From positions 29,181-93,180 of the forward strand of contig JAEUJN010000029.1 in assembly GCA_016794595.1 (NCBI GenBank): a stretch of 64,000 nt of DNA. The letters are read 5' to 3'. This DNA comes from Kineosporiaceae bacterium (GTDB taxonomy: Bacteria > Actinomycetota > Actinomycetes > Actinomycetales > Kineosporiaceae). Position 1 is the stretch's first letter. Each line of letters starts with the position of its first letter. Shown in pieces: positions 53,476-62,041 of the stretch. The notes beneath the pieces are model-generated. The model saw only the letters and a list, made by a program, of their open reading frames with translations. It had not been told where the DNA came from and searched no databases. The translations under genes were made by a program, and so were the position numbers.

Positions 53476-55665
53476 TCAGGCCGAGACGGGCTCGGGACGT
53501 CCGAACAGATACCCCTGGGCGTGCACGCACCCGATGTCGGTCAGGCGCTGCGCCTGGCCCTCGGTCTCGACCCCCTCGGCGACCAGGTCGACCCCCAGTC
53601 CCTGGGCCAGGCCGGTGAGTGCCTCGACGATGCGCTCGCAATGGGTGTCCTGGCCCAGCCCCTGGGTGAAACTGCGGTCGATCTTGATCCCGGACACCGG
53701 TAGGTCACGCAGGTGCGACAGGGCGGAGAACCCGGTGCCGAAGTCGTCCACGACCAGGCGCACCCCGAGGTTGTCCAGGCGTTCCAGCTGGGTTCGCCCC
53801 TCGGGAGCGCCACCCAGCATGACCGACTCGGTCAGCTCCACGACCAGCCGGGACGGCGGCACGCCGGTGGCCGCCAGGGCCGCCTCCACGTCGTCCGCGA
53901 GGCCGGTTCCGGTCACCTGGGAGGGGGAGACATTGATCGCCACATAGCCGGCCTCCGGGGTCGCCGCGGCGATCCGGGCGGCTTCGCCGATCACCCATCG
54001 GCCCAGGTCAGCGATCATGCCGGCCTCCTCGGCGACGCCCAGGAAGCGTCCGGGAGGCAGTAGGCCGTGCTCTGGGTGCTGCCAGCGCACCAGGGCCTCG
54101 CGGCCCACCATCCGGCCCGTGGTCAGGTCCACGATGGGTTGCACGTGAAGGCGCAGCTCGCCGTGATCGAGGCCCGTGCGCAGCTGGCTCTCGAGATCCA
54201 GCCGGTCCACCGTGCGCCGGCGCAGGTGCTCGTCCATCACCTGGAAGCCGCCGCGGTCGAACCGCTTGGCCTCGTGCAGCGCCGTCCCGGCGTCCCGGAG
54301 CAACCCGAGCGCGTCGGGCCGCACCGGATCGCCGATCGCCGGGTCGCCGGCAACCGGGGACAGGGCGATGCCGATGCTCATCGTCGGGACGACGACCCGC
54401 CCGTCGACGCTGATCGGCCGCCGGACGGCGTCCAGCACCTCGCGGGCCAGCCGCGCGGCGTCCTGTTCGTCCTGCACGCCCTCGCGCACGATCACGAACT
54501 CGTCGCCGGCCAGGCGGGCCGCGATGTCGGGAGGGGTGATCGTCCGGCGAATCCGGGCGGCCACCTCGACCAGGACGGCGTCCCCGAAGGGCGGACCCAC
54601 GCTGTCGTTGACCACCCGGAAGTCGTCCAGGTCGCAGCACAGGGCCGCCACCCGGCGGTGTGGGTCGCGGCGACGGGCGGCGCGGTCCAGGCTCTCCTGG
54701 ATCCGCCCGACGCACATGGCCCGGTTGGCCAGCCCGGTGAGGGAGTCGCGCATCGCCTGGCGGGTCAGCATCTCGACCGCCTGGCGGGTTTCCGAGACGT
54801 CCTGGGCCTGCATCACCAGGTGCAGCACGCTGCCGTCGTCGTCGCAGACCGGCGCCATGGTGCTGCGCACCCAGACGGCATGGCCGTCGGGCCGCAACAG
54901 CCGCTTCTCCAGCTCGTAGGAGCCGATCTTGCGGGCGAGGAGTTGCTCGACCAGTGGCGCCTCGCGCGGATGGTCCTCGACGTGGGTGAGATCGGCCAGG
55001 CCCTGCCCGATCAGGTCGTCGCGGTCGCGACCGAGCATGCGGGTCAGGGCGCGGTTGACCTGCAGCAGCCGTCCGTGCGGGGTGAGCAGGGCGGTGCCCA
55101 CCGGCGAGGTCTCCATGGTGGCCCGCAACCGCCGTTCCGCCATGGCCAGGGACCGTCGGAGGGTGGCGCTCTCGTCGTCGCCGATCCGCGGCGAGGCGGG
55201 CGAGCGTACGGGGTGCGGGGCCGGCTGTCGCTCCACCGCCAGGTCGCGGACCGTGGTGACCACCGGGATCGGCGCCGAGCCGGCGATCGGGACGGCGGTG
55301 GCCACCAGCCGGCGGGCGCTCCCGTCCGGCCGCGGGGTGCTCAGGGTGAAGGTCCGCGGGCCGGCATTGCGCGTGGCGACGGCCGCGACGGCGTGCTCGA
55401 GCACGGTGGAGGGCAAGCCGCACAGCATGCCGCGGGCGGCGGCATTGGTCAGCAGTGGCTCACCGTCACTGCTGTGGACGACGACACCCACCGTGACCGC
55501 GTCCAGGACCTGGTCGAGGTCTGGCCCGAGGTCTGGCTCGAGGTCTCGTTCGCGGGGGGTGGGTCGTGTCCCGGGGACCGAGTGGGCAGGCTCTGCCCTG
55601 GTCACGGCGTCGCGGCTGCGGTCGAGAGGTCCCGTCGACAGCTGCTCCGCACTGCGAGCACTCAC
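53476..55665 (-). CDS. PAS-GGDEF-EAL c-di-GMP signalling protein
   Basis: A 729-residue protein from a GTG preceded by AGAGGGGG. An N-terminal PAS-like part (about 40-140) and a second PAS/PAC (about 170-290, VGTALLTPHGRLLQVNRALT) precede the GGDEF domain (about 300-455), whose active motif is altered to AGDEF (ARLAGDEFVIV near 385). The inhibitory RxxD is absent (TPPD). The EAL domain (about 470-715) keeps GREALVRW near 520, NVSPSQ, VDDFGTGFSALSHLRDLPV, KIDRSF and AEGVETEGQ, so the phosphodiesterase looks intact. Diguanylate cyclase activity is uncertain; some AGDEF enzymes are active. It lacks membrane helices. Confidence 0.92.
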   Translation of the reverse strand: MSARSAEQLSTGPLDRSRDAVTRAEPAHSVPGTRPTPRERDLEPDLGPDLDQVLDAVTVGVVVHSSDGEPLLTNAAARGMLCGLPSTVLEHAVAAVATRNAGPRTFTLSTPRPDGSARRLVATAVPIAGSAPIPVVTTVRDLAVERQPAPHPVRSPASPRIGDDESATLRRSLAMAERRLRATMETSPVGTALLTPHGRLLQVNRALTRMLGRDRDDLIGQGLADLTHVEDHPREAPLVEQLLARKIGSYELEKRLLRPDGHAVWVRSTMAPVCDDDGSVLHLVMQAQDVSETRQAVEMLTRQAMRDSLTGLANRAMCVGRIQESLDRAARRRDPHRRVAALCCDLDDFRVVNDSVGPPFGDAVLVEVAARIRRTITPPDIAARLAGDEFVIVREGVQDEQDAARLAREVLDAVRRPISVDGRVVVPTMSIGIALSPVAGDPAIGDPVRPDALGLLRDAGTALHEAKRFDRGGFQVMDEHLRRRTVDRLDLESQLRTGLDHGELRLHVQPIVDLTTGRMVGREALVRWQHPEHGLLPPGRFLGVAEEAGMIADLGRWVIGEAARIAAATPEAGYVAINVSPSQVTGTGLADDVEAALAATGVPPSRLVVELTESVMLGGAPEGRTQLERLDNLGVRLVVDDFGTGFSALSHLRDLPVSGIKIDRSFTQGLGQDTHCERIVEALTGLAQGLGVDLVAEGVETEGQAQRLTDIGCVHAQGYLFGRPEPVSA

Positions 55666-55831
55666 GTGGAACCCCCTCTTAGTTGATTACTCGCAGTTTA
55701 GGAAGAATTACGCTCTGCGCTCGTGAGGGTGTCCTCGTCAGAATGGCTGAAAGCCGGACGGCGTTCGGTCGAGGTGAGGGGGAGTCGACGCCGACCGGCC
55801 GCCGCCGTCCCGCCGGTAGCATCGGGACACC

Positions 55832-55904
55832 GCCCGTGTAGCTCAGTGGCCAGAGCAACCGCCTTGTAAGCGGTAGGTCGTCGGTTCGACCCCGACCACG
55901 GGCT
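55832..55904 (+). tRNA. tRNA-Thr (anticodon TGT)
   Basis: A complete cloverleaf. The acceptor stem GCCCGTG pairs with CACGGGC, the anticodon arm is ACCGC-CTTGTAA-GCGGT with anticodon TGT, and the T arm is GTCGG-TTCGACC-CCGAC. Discriminator T; CCA is not encoded. Confidence 0.96.
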
Positions 55905-55945
55905 CGAACGCCGCAGGAAGGGTGCCGGAGGGTGCCGCGGGAGGG

Positions 55946-57187
55946 TCAGGTCAGGCCGAGTTCGTAGGCCTCCTCCCAGAGTTCGTCCCGGATGCACGGG
56001 TGGGCGGCTCGCTCGATCAGGTTGCGGGCCTGGGTGCGGTCATCCTGTCCGCGAATGTCGGCGATGCCGTGTTCGGTGACCACCGCGCTCGGCTGGAACG
56101 AGGTCAGGGGCTCGTCGATCATCGGCACGATGGTCGACACGTCGGCCTTGGGGTGCCAGGAGCGCAACGCGATGAACGACTGGCCGCCCTCGGAGTGCAG
56201 TGCCCCGACGATGAAGTCCGTCTGACCCCCGAAGCCGGAGTAGATCCGCCCCTTGATCCGCGAGGCGTTGGCCTGAGCGAACAGGTCGACCTGCAGCGCG
56301 GTGTTGACCGAGACCATGTCGGGGTGGCGGGCGATGTTCGCCGGCTCGTTGACCACCTCGGTGCGCAGCATCTGCACCCGGGGATTGCGGTGCACCCAGG
56401 TGTACAGGTCCGCCGTGCCGATGAGGAAGGACGCCGTGAGCGGGGTTGCGGGGTCCATGCAGCCCTCGCGCTCCAGGGCCAGGACGCCGTCGCTGAACAT
56501 CTCGGTCCACACCCGCAGGTTGCGGTGCCGGGTCAGCCGTCCCACCACGGCGTCCGGGACGCCGCCGATGCCGAGTTGCAGGGTGGAGCCCGACCCGACC
56601 CTTGCGGTGATCAGCTCGCCGATCGCCTGGCTGGTCTCGTCCAGGGTTCCCATGGCCAGTTCGGGCAGCGGTTCGTCGACCTCGAGTGCGTGATCGATGT
56701 CGTCCACGTCGATCTCGGCGTTGCCGAAGGTGTAGGGCATCCTGCGGTTGACCTGCGCGATCACGATTCCGCCCGCGGCCCGGGCGGCCTCGATCGCCGC
56801 CGGCAGGATGTTCACCTCGATCCCGAGGGAGACCCGGCCGTTGTGGGGTGGTGAGGTGTGCAGCAGCACCACGTCGGGTCGCAGTGGCCCGTGGAACAGG
56901 CGAGGGACCAGGGACAACCTGCTCGGCACGTATCGCAGGTTCGGGGCCTTGCGCATCCCGATGCCGACGAACGAGGTCTCCAGGGACACCCCGTCCCGGT
57001 GGGCGAACCCGCGTTGCCCGTTGATCGCGTAGACGCGGTAACGCTCGAGCGTCCGGTCGACGTGTCCCAGGAGGGTCCACGGTGTCGCCAGGTTGCCCGA
57101 GGCCACCAGTCGGGGCGGCGTCGGTTCGCACCGCTGGGTGGCCTGGAGCAGTATCGTGCCGAGCTCGCGGTCCGAGATGGTCTTCAC
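55946..57187 (-). CDS. Acetyl-CoA hydrolase/CoA-transferase family protein
   Basis: A 413-residue protein of the 4-hydroxybutyrate CoA-transferase type. Family motifs are LHTSPPHNGRVSLGIEVNIL, LQLGIGGVPDAVVGRL near residue 205, MFSDGVLALEREG and SGFGGQTDFIVGALHSEGGQ near 320, then AVVTEHGIADIRGQ. It moves CoA between short acyl acids or hydrolyses acyl-CoA; the substrate is unknown. It stands alone next to the tRNA gene. Confidence 0.88.
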   Translation of the reverse strand: MKTISDRELGTILLQATQRCEPTPPRLVASGNLATPWTLLGHVDRTLERYRVYAINGQRGFAHRDGVSLETSFVGIGMRKAPNLRYVPSRLSLVPRLFHGPLRPDVVLLHTSPPHNGRVSLGIEVNILPAAIEAARAAGGIVIAQVNRRMPYTFGNAEIDVDDIDHALEVDEPLPELAMGTLDETSQAIGELITARVGSGSTLQLGIGGVPDAVVGRLTRHRNLRVWTEMFSDGVLALEREGCMDPATPLTASFLIGTADLYTWVHRNPRVQMLRTEVVNEPANIARHPDMVSVNTALQVDLFAQANASRIKGRIYSGFGGQTDFIVGALHSEGGQSFIALRSWHPKADVSTIVPMIDEPLTSFQPSAVVTEHGIADIRGQDDRTQARNLIERAAHPCIRDELWEEAYELGLT

Positions 57188-57310
57188 GACTCACCACCCT
57201 GCCAGGGCCGGGGTGGAGTGCGGGCGCCCGGGGCGCGTCCCGATCCGCCGATCGAGGGGCGTCGATCCATGGTGCGTGCGGCGGGCATGAGGTTGCCCTA
57301 ACGTTGTGTT

Positions 57311-57328
57311 CGAATCACTCAGGATTCG
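57311..57328 (+). promoter_or_regulatory. Dyad and possible -10 upstream of the 57383 gene
   Basis: CGAATC-ACTCAG-GATTCG forms a 6-bp inverted repeat just after TAACGT (57299-57304), a -10-like hexamer. It may be an operator. No regulator is known. Confidence 0.3.
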
Positions 57329-57382
57329 GGGGCGTGATCGGTTGTTCCGGGATACGCAGCGTCGCAGTCAGGTAGCACTGTG

Positions 57383-57868
57383 ATGACTGTTCCCCACCAG
57401 AGTCACGCTGAGCAATGGTCTGATGACGTGCAGTGGGTGCTCTCGGATGCCTGGGTCCTGGCGGCCACCCGCGTGAGCGGCACCATGCAGGAGCGGGCCG
57501 GCCTGTTCGATCTGGTCGCCGCCTGTGACGCGGTCAACCAGCTGATCGTCTCGCGACGCGAGCTGGAACACGCCATGTCCATGCTGGTCGGGAGCGATCT
57601 CATGGTGGCCGACGAGTACGGCATCGCCATCACCGAGGCCGGGCGGGAACTGGTGGCCCGGGCCGGCCGGTCGGTGGTTCCCGCGGGGGGTCAGGGAGCG
57701 CATCGCGTGCACCACGCCAACCGGATCGAGGCCCTGTTCCGGGTGCTCAGCCAGGTGGTGCCCTCGCCCATCCCCTTCGAACTCGACCCCCGCACCTACG
57801 AGGCGGCCTGTCTGGAGTACCGCCACACCCGCTGGAACGAGTTGCGCAAGACCGAGCGTCGCTACTGA
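57383..57868 (+). CDS. Conserved hypothetical protein, winged-helix-like
   Basis: A 161-residue protein with an N-terminal helical part (SDAWVLAATRVSGTMQERAG then LFDLVAACDAVNQLIVSR) whose pattern resembles a winged-helix regulator: ELEHAMSMLVGSDLMVADEY and GIAITEAGRELVARA fit a recognition helix and wing. The C-terminus is basic and ends YRHTRWNELRKTERRY. DNA binding is inferred from pattern only. The ATG at 57383 follows an in-frame GTG at 57380. Confidence 0.65.
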   Translation: MTVPHQSHAEQWSDDVQWVLSDAWVLAATRVSGTMQERAGLFDLVAACDAVNQLIVSRRELEHAMSMLVGSDLMVADEYGIAITEAGRELVARAGRSVVPAGGQGAHRVHHANRIEALFRVLSQVVPSPIPFELDPRTYEAACLEYRHTRWNELRKTERRY

Positions 57869-57878
57869 TTCCCGGTGC

Positions 57879-58556
57879 TCAGGGGAGCCGCCAGTCCACC
57901 GGTCCGGCGCCCTGCCGGTCCAGCAGGGCATTGGCCCGGCTGAACGGGCGCGAGCCGAAGAACCCGCGATCGGCCGACATGGGACTGGGGTGGGCGCTCT
58001 CGATCCTGGGCGTCTCGCCGAGCAGCGGGCGCAGGGTCTGGGCATCGCGTCCCCACAGGATCGCCACCAGCGGGGTGCCCCGGGCGACGAGCGCCGAGAT
58101 GGCGGCGTCCGTCACCTTCTCCCACCCCTTGCCCCGGTGGGAGCCCGGCGCGCCCGGACCGACGGTGAGGACCCGGTTGAGCAGGAGGACGCCGCGCTCG
58201 GTCCACGGAGTGAGGTCGCCGGTGGCCGGACGGACCGCGCCCACGTCGTCCACCAGCTCACGGAAGATGTTCTGCAGGCTGCGCGGGATCGGCCGGACGT
58301 CGGGCGCCACGGAGAAGGACAACCCGACCGGATGTCCGGGGGTGGGGTAAGGGTCCTGACCCACGATCAGCACCCTGACGTCGGCCAGTGGCTGAGTGAA
58401 GGCGCGCAGGATGTTCGGCCCGGCCGGCAGGTATCCCCGGCCGGAGGCGACCTCGTCCCGCAAGAAGTCCCCCAGTGTCGCCACGGTGTCGTGCACGGGT
58501 TCCAGCGCCTGCGCCCAGCCGGGTTCGACCAGCTCGGACAGCGGCCGTGGCGTCAC
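57879..58556 (-). CDS. ung: Uracil-DNA glycosylase
   Basis: A 225-residue family 1 UDG. The water-activating motif is [20 protein letters not shown] near residue 73, [14 protein letters not shown] follows, [14 protein letters not shown] is the Asn-containing pocket, and [20 protein letters not shown] near residue 196 is the minor-groove intercalation loop. It removes uracil from DNA, important at this GC content where cytosine deamination is frequent. It is convergent with the hypothetical gene. Confidence 0.96.
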   Translation of the reverse strand: MTPRPLSELVEPGWAQALEPVHDTVATLGDFLRDEVASGRGYLPAGPNILRAFTQPLADVRVLIVGQDPYPTPGHPVGLSFSVAPDVRPIPRSLQNIFRELVDDVGAVRPATGDLTPWTERGVLLLNRVLTVGPGAPGSHRGKGWEKVTDAAISALVARGTPLVAILWGRDAQTLRPLLGETPRIESAHPSPMSADRGFFGSRPFSRANALLDRQGAGPVDWRLP

Positions 58557-58732
58557 GGCGCCGACTGTAGCGGGCCGCGGTGTGACCGACCGATCGATCC
58601 GCGACGCCGGGAAGGCGGCCCGGTGTCACCGCTCCCCTCTAGACTCCAGGCGTGTCGGGATCAGCGCGACGGTCGGCCCGCTCGAATCGCGGAGCCGGTG
58701 ACGGGAGCAGGCAACGGCGGGCGCGGAGCGGA

Positions 58733-58762
58733 ATGACATGGTTGTCGTTTCCCCCGTACAGT
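58733..58762 (+). promoter_or_regulatory. Candidate promoter of the DUF3263-LytR_C pair
   Basis: ATGACA (58733-58738) and TACAGT (58757-58762) are separated by 18 bases, close to a TTGACA/TANNNT pattern. The DUF3263 start is 28 bases downstream with a GGAGGA site. Confidence 0.45.
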
Positions 58763-58790
58763 GACGCCGTCGTGCCACTGGAGGACATGA

Positions 58791-59072
58791 ATGGAAGCCG
58801 CACAGCTCGTGGAATCTCAGGTCGACACCCTGTCCGCTCGCGATCGCGAGATCCTCGCGTTCGAGCGTCAGTGGTGGAAGTACGCAGGTGCCAAGGAACA
58901 GGCTGTCCGCGACCTGTTCGAGATGTCCTCCACGCGGTATTACCAGGTCCTGAACGCGCTGATCGACACCCCGGCCGCGCTGGAGCACGATCCGATGCTG
59001 GTCAAGCGGCTGCGCCGGATGCGACAGTCCCGGCAGCGAGCTCGTTCGGCGCGCCGCCTGGGGCTGGGCTGA
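58791..59072 (+). CDS. DUF3263 protein
   Basis: A 93-residue protein with the DUF3263 core LSARDREILAFERQWWKYAG followed by KEQAVRDLFEMSSTRYYQVL, which looks like a helix-turn-helix. It is equivalent to Mtb Rv0430, beside the LytR_C protein Rv0431. Function is unknown; DNA binding is inferred from the helical pattern. The C-terminus is Arg-rich. It is 64 bases before the LytR_C gene. Confidence 0.9.
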   Translation: MEAAQLVESQVDTLSARDREILAFERQWWKYAGAKEQAVRDLFEMSSTRYYQVLNALIDTPAALEHDPMLVKRLRRMRQSRQRARSARRLGLG

Positions 59073-59136
59073 TCGTCGCCGACCCGGGCGTCGGGTCCGC
59101 AGCGGCCCGGGTCCGGGTGAGCCGAGAGGTGAGGTC

Positions 59137-59739
59137 ATGACGATGACGCGCAGCGATCACGACGAGCGGTTCGAGGTCATCGACGTCTCTCGACGAGGTG
59201 CCCACCGGGCGCGACCCAACCCGCTGACCGGCCTGCTGCCGCTGATCGCCCTGGTGGTCGTGGTCGTCGGCGTGGTGTGGGGGGCGATCGTGCTGTTCGG
59301 CCAGGACGGGTCGAGCACCTCGACCCAGGCCCTGCCGTCGGTGAACGCCTCGGCGGGGGCGGTCGCCTCTCCCCAGGCGTCCGCTGCGGCGAGCCCGCAG
59401 CCGGCGGCTTCCCCCTCCGCCCAGAGCGGCGAGTCGAGCGGGGCGGCGCCGGTGGACAAGACGATCACGCTCAACTTCTACAACGGGACCAGCCCCTCCA
59501 TCCCCGGGCACAGCCGCAAGGCCGCAGCGGCCCTGGAGGCCCAGGGCTGGAAGATCGGCACCATCCTGCCCTGGGACGGTGCCGCGGTCAGCCGGACCAC
59601 GGTCTACTACGGGGACGCCGCGCAGCTGTCGACAGCCCGGGCCGTGGTCAAGGTTCTCGGGGTCGGCACGGTGAAGCTGAACACCACCAAGGCCGCCCAG
59701 GGGTTGGCGGTCGTGGTCAGCAACGACTACACGTCCTGA
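59137..59739 (+). CDS. LytR C-terminal-domain membrane protein
   Basis: A 200-residue protein. A cytosolic leader of about 25 residues precedes one membrane helix (GLLPLIALVVVVVGVVWGAI), then an Ala/Ser/Pro linker and a LytR_C domain (about 108-198) with ITLNFYNGTSPSIPGHSRKA and TVYYGDAAQLSTARAVVKVL. It is the counterpart of Mtb Rv0431 (VirR), implicated in envelope processes and vesicle release. It is anchored with the domain outside the cell. The 3' end overlaps the convergent HExxH gene by 13 bases. Confidence 0.88.
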   Translation: MTMTRSDHDERFEVIDVSRRGAHRARPNPLTGLLPLIALVVVVVGVVWGAIVLFGQDGSSTSTQALPSVNASAGAVASPQASAAASPQPAASPSAQSGESSGAAPVDKTITLNFYNGTSPSIPGHSRKAAAALEAQGWKIGTILPWDGAAVSRTTVYYGDAAQLSTARAVVKVLGVGTVKLNTTKAAQGLAVVVSNDYTS

Positions 59740-60155
59740 CCCTCACCGGATCGGACGTACCCGCCGTCTGCGAGGCCGGCCCGGACCTCGAAGAGGTTGC
59801 GCAGGGCGAAGTGGCCGCTGTGCCACCAGGACCAGCCGCACGCGGCGAAGTAGGCCGGCAGGAACCCGAGCGGCCCCAGCCACCACGCGTACTGGGACGC
59901 GTGACGTGACTCGTGAACCAGCAGGCCAGGTGCCGCGAGCGCCTGGTCCCGGCTCATCCGCAGCAGCACCACGTTGCCGATGGTGACTGCGCGGGCAGCG
60001 CCGCCGGGGAACCCGGAGCGGTAGTCAGCCGCCAGGATCAGCCCCTCGGGCCCCCGGCCGAGTCGGCCGCCGCCGGCCAGAGCGACGAGCAGCCCCAGCG
60101 GAGTGGCCAGGTTGACCATGTTGACCAGCTGTCGCAGCCGGTACCGGGCCGTCAT
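59727..60155 (-). CDS. Small HExxH-containing membrane protein
   Basis: A 142-residue protein from the ATG at 60155. Hydrophobic segments are [17 protein letters not shown] near residue 12 and [20 protein letters not shown] near 95. Between them lies [13 protein letters not shown], containing an H-E-x-x-H zinc-peptidase-type motif. The C-terminal [17 protein letters not shown] carries a Glu that might be a third ligand. Peptidase activity is speculative. An upstream extension is low-complexity and excluded. Confidence 0.65.
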   Translation of the reverse strand: MTARYRLRQLVNMVNLATPLGLLVALAGGGRLGRGPEGLILAADYRSGFPGGAARAVTIGNVVLLRMSRDQALAAPGLLVHESRHASQYAWWLGPLGFLPAYFAACGWSWWHSGHFALRNLFEVRAGLADGGYVRSGEGQDV

Positions 60156-60440
60156 CCGTCCAGCGTACGCAGCGCGTCGCGGCTCCAGGCAGCGATGACA
60201 TCGTTGCCAATTCGGCGTGTAGAGCTGGTGCGACGGATGACCTTGCAGGGGTGCCCAATTCGATGGCTGCTTCGCTACAGTTGGCGCCGGTCGATCAGGT
60301 CGATGAGCTCGTCCTCTCCTGGCAAAGAGGCCCGCACGTTGGACCAACGCGCACACCGGCCCCACGGGGGGTGCGCAGCGCGTGAGACCCGTCCCGTGTG
60401 CCGTGCGCGGGTCGATCAGGTTGGAGCAACAGGAGCAGGT
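60156..60440. other. Long leader region of the cold-shock gene
   Basis: The 285 bases before the cold-shock gene have no gene. TACAGT (60276-60281) is a possible -10 element, giving a 5' leader of about 155 bases, as is usual for cold-shock mRNAs. CCAATTCG occurs twice (60207, 60255). CACACC/GGTGTG-type complementary stretches suggest RNA structure, which I have not folded. Confidence 0.4.
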
Positions 60441-60644
60441 ATGGCTCAGGGAACCGTCAAGTGGTTCAACGCCGAGAAGGGCTATGGCTTCATCACCGTC
60501 GATGGTGGCGGTGCTGACGTCTTCGTCCACTGGTCGGCGATCCAGGCCGACGGCTACAAGTCGTTGGACGAGGGTCAGCGGGTGGAATTCGAGGTCGGCC
60601 AAGGGCAGAAGGGCCCGCAGGCCGAGTCGGTGCGCCCGGTCTGA
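60441..60644 (+). CDS. cspA: Cold-shock protein
   Basis: A 67-residue protein with RNP1 KGYGFITV and RNP2 VFVHWSAI inside a typical cold-shock domain starting [14 protein letters not shown]. It binds single-stranded RNA/DNA and unwinds mRNA structure at low temperature. Trp in VHWSAI replaces the usual FVHFSAI, as in a common actinobacterial subtype. Start follows AGGAGCAGGT. A terminator follows 34 bases downstream. Confidence 0.96.
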   Translation: MAQGTVKWFNAEKGYGFITVDGGGADVFVHWSAIQADGYKSLDEGQRVEFEVGQGQKGPQAESVRPV

Positions 60645-60678
60645 GGCGCCCCCGCCCAGCGGGTAGCCGACATCACGA

Positions 60679-60716
60679 CCCGAGGCCGCCTCCTCACCCG
60701 GGGAGGCGGCCTCGGG
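60679..60716 (+). terminator. Terminator after cspA
   Basis: A perfect 15-bp stem (CCCGAGGCCGCCTCC at 60679-60693, complement 60702-60716) with an 8-base loop, 34 bases after the cspA stop. It is followed by TGTTCC rather than a T-run. Confidence 0.8.
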
Positions 60717-60745
60717 TGTTCCTGCCCGGCCACTACCCTGACCGG

Positions 60746-62041
60746 GTGACGACAGCGCCCGAGCGGACCGATGATCGCCTGCCCGCGGCCGACCGGCTGG
60801 GCCTGCGCACCCGGATCGCCCTGCACGCCGGTCGCCTGGCCGGCGGGTTGTCCCGTCGCCTCGGACGCGGGTCGGGGGTCGTCGTCCGGGGGCGGGTGGT
60901 GCTCGCGCTGGACCCGGACGCACTGAGCGCACTGGCCTCGGGACGTCGCAGCGTGGTGATCACCGGCACCAACGGCAAGTCGACCACCACCCGGCTGGTG
61001 GCCGCGGCCCTGGGGGGTTCGGTGGCCACGAACTCGACCGGGGCGAACATGGGCCCGGGCATCGTGTCCGCCCTCGATGACTGTGATGCGCGCTCGGCGG
61101 TGCTCGAGGCCGACGAGCTGCACGTGCCGTCCGTGATGCGGGCGACCCGGCCCGAGGTCGTGGTGGCGCTCAACCTGACCCGGGACCAGCTGGACCGTAC
61201 GCACGAGGTCAGCCGGACCTCCCAGGTCTGGGCCCGGGCGTTCACCGCCCAACCCGGGGTGGTCGTGGTGGCCAACGCCGCCGACCCGCATGTGGCCGAC
61301 GCCGCGTCGTCCGGCCGGCCGATCTGGGTCGACCCGGGCCTGCGCTGGACCGAGGACGCCAGTGTCTGCCCGCGCTGCGGCGCGGTCCTGGACTGGTCGC
61401 AACCAGGAGCCGGATCGGGCACCGAGGCCCTGAGCCGGTGGAGCTGCCGGTGCGGCTTCGCCATGCCCACGCCCGATTACGCCCTGACCGCTGACGGCGT
61501 CCGACTGCCGGACGGCGCCCACCTCGCCTTCGACCTGCGCCTGCCGGGGGAGGTCAATCGCGGCAACGCGATCTTCGCGATCGCCGCCGCCGTCGCGCTG
61601 GGAGTGCCCGCCGAGCAGGCGGCGGACCGGGTGGGCGCGGTCGAGGTGGTTGACGGTCGGTACGCGACCCTGGACCTCGACGGCAGGCAGGCCCCGCTGT
61701 TGCTGGCCAAGAACCCGGCCGGCTGGGCGGCGGCGTTGAGCATGATCCCGGACGACGCGGTGATGGCGATCGGCATCAACGCCCGGATCGCCGACGGCAC
61801 CGACACCTCCTGGTTGTGGGATGTGCCGTTCGAACGCCTGGCCGGCCGGGTGGTCGGGGCCACGGGCGACCGTCGCGACGACCTGGCGGTCCGGCTGCAC
61901 TACGCCGGGGCAACCCCGGTCGTCGAGGCCGATCTGGTGCGCCTGGCCCACCTCCTGCCCGAGGGACCGATGGTGGTGGCGGCCAACTACACGGCCTTCC
62001 GGGAGATGCGCCGCTATGTCGAGGGAGGGCTGAACGCCTGA
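60746..62041 (+). CDS. murT: Lipid II isoglutaminyl synthase, MurT subunit
   Basis: A 431-residue Mur-ligase-like protein from a GTG. The P-loop is VVITGTNGKSTTTRLVAAAL near residue 70; ATNSTGANMGPGIVSAL and EADELHVPSVM follow. A zinc ribbon (CPRCGAVLDW ... CRCGFAMP, about 210-240) is a MurT-specific insert. The C-terminal DUF1727 region ends AANYTAFREMRRYVEGG. With GatD it amidates the second residue (D-Glu) of lipid II to D-isoGln, needed for peptidoglycan cross-linking in Gram-positives. Its stop overlaps the gatD ATG by one base (TGATG). Confidence 0.95.
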   Translation: MTTAPERTDDRLPAADRLGLRTRIALHAGRLAGGLSRRLGRGSGVVVRGRVVLALDPDALSALASGRRSVVITGTNGKSTTTRLVAAALGGSVATNSTGANMGPGIVSALDDCDARSAVLEADELHVPSVMRATRPEVVVALNLTRDQLDRTHEVSRTSQVWARAFTAQPGVVVVANAADPHVADAASSGRPIWVDPGLRWTEDASVCPRCGAVLDWSQPGAGSGTEALSRWSCRCGFAMPTPDYALTADGVRLPDGAHLAFDLRLPGEVNRGNAIFAIAAAVALGVPAEQAADRVGAVEVVDGRYATLDLDGRQAPLLLAKNPAGWAAALSMIPDDAVMAIGINARIADGTDTSWLWDVPFERLAGRVVGATGDRRDDLAVRLHYAGATPVVEADLVRLAHLLPEGPMVVAANYTAFREMRRYVEGGLNA

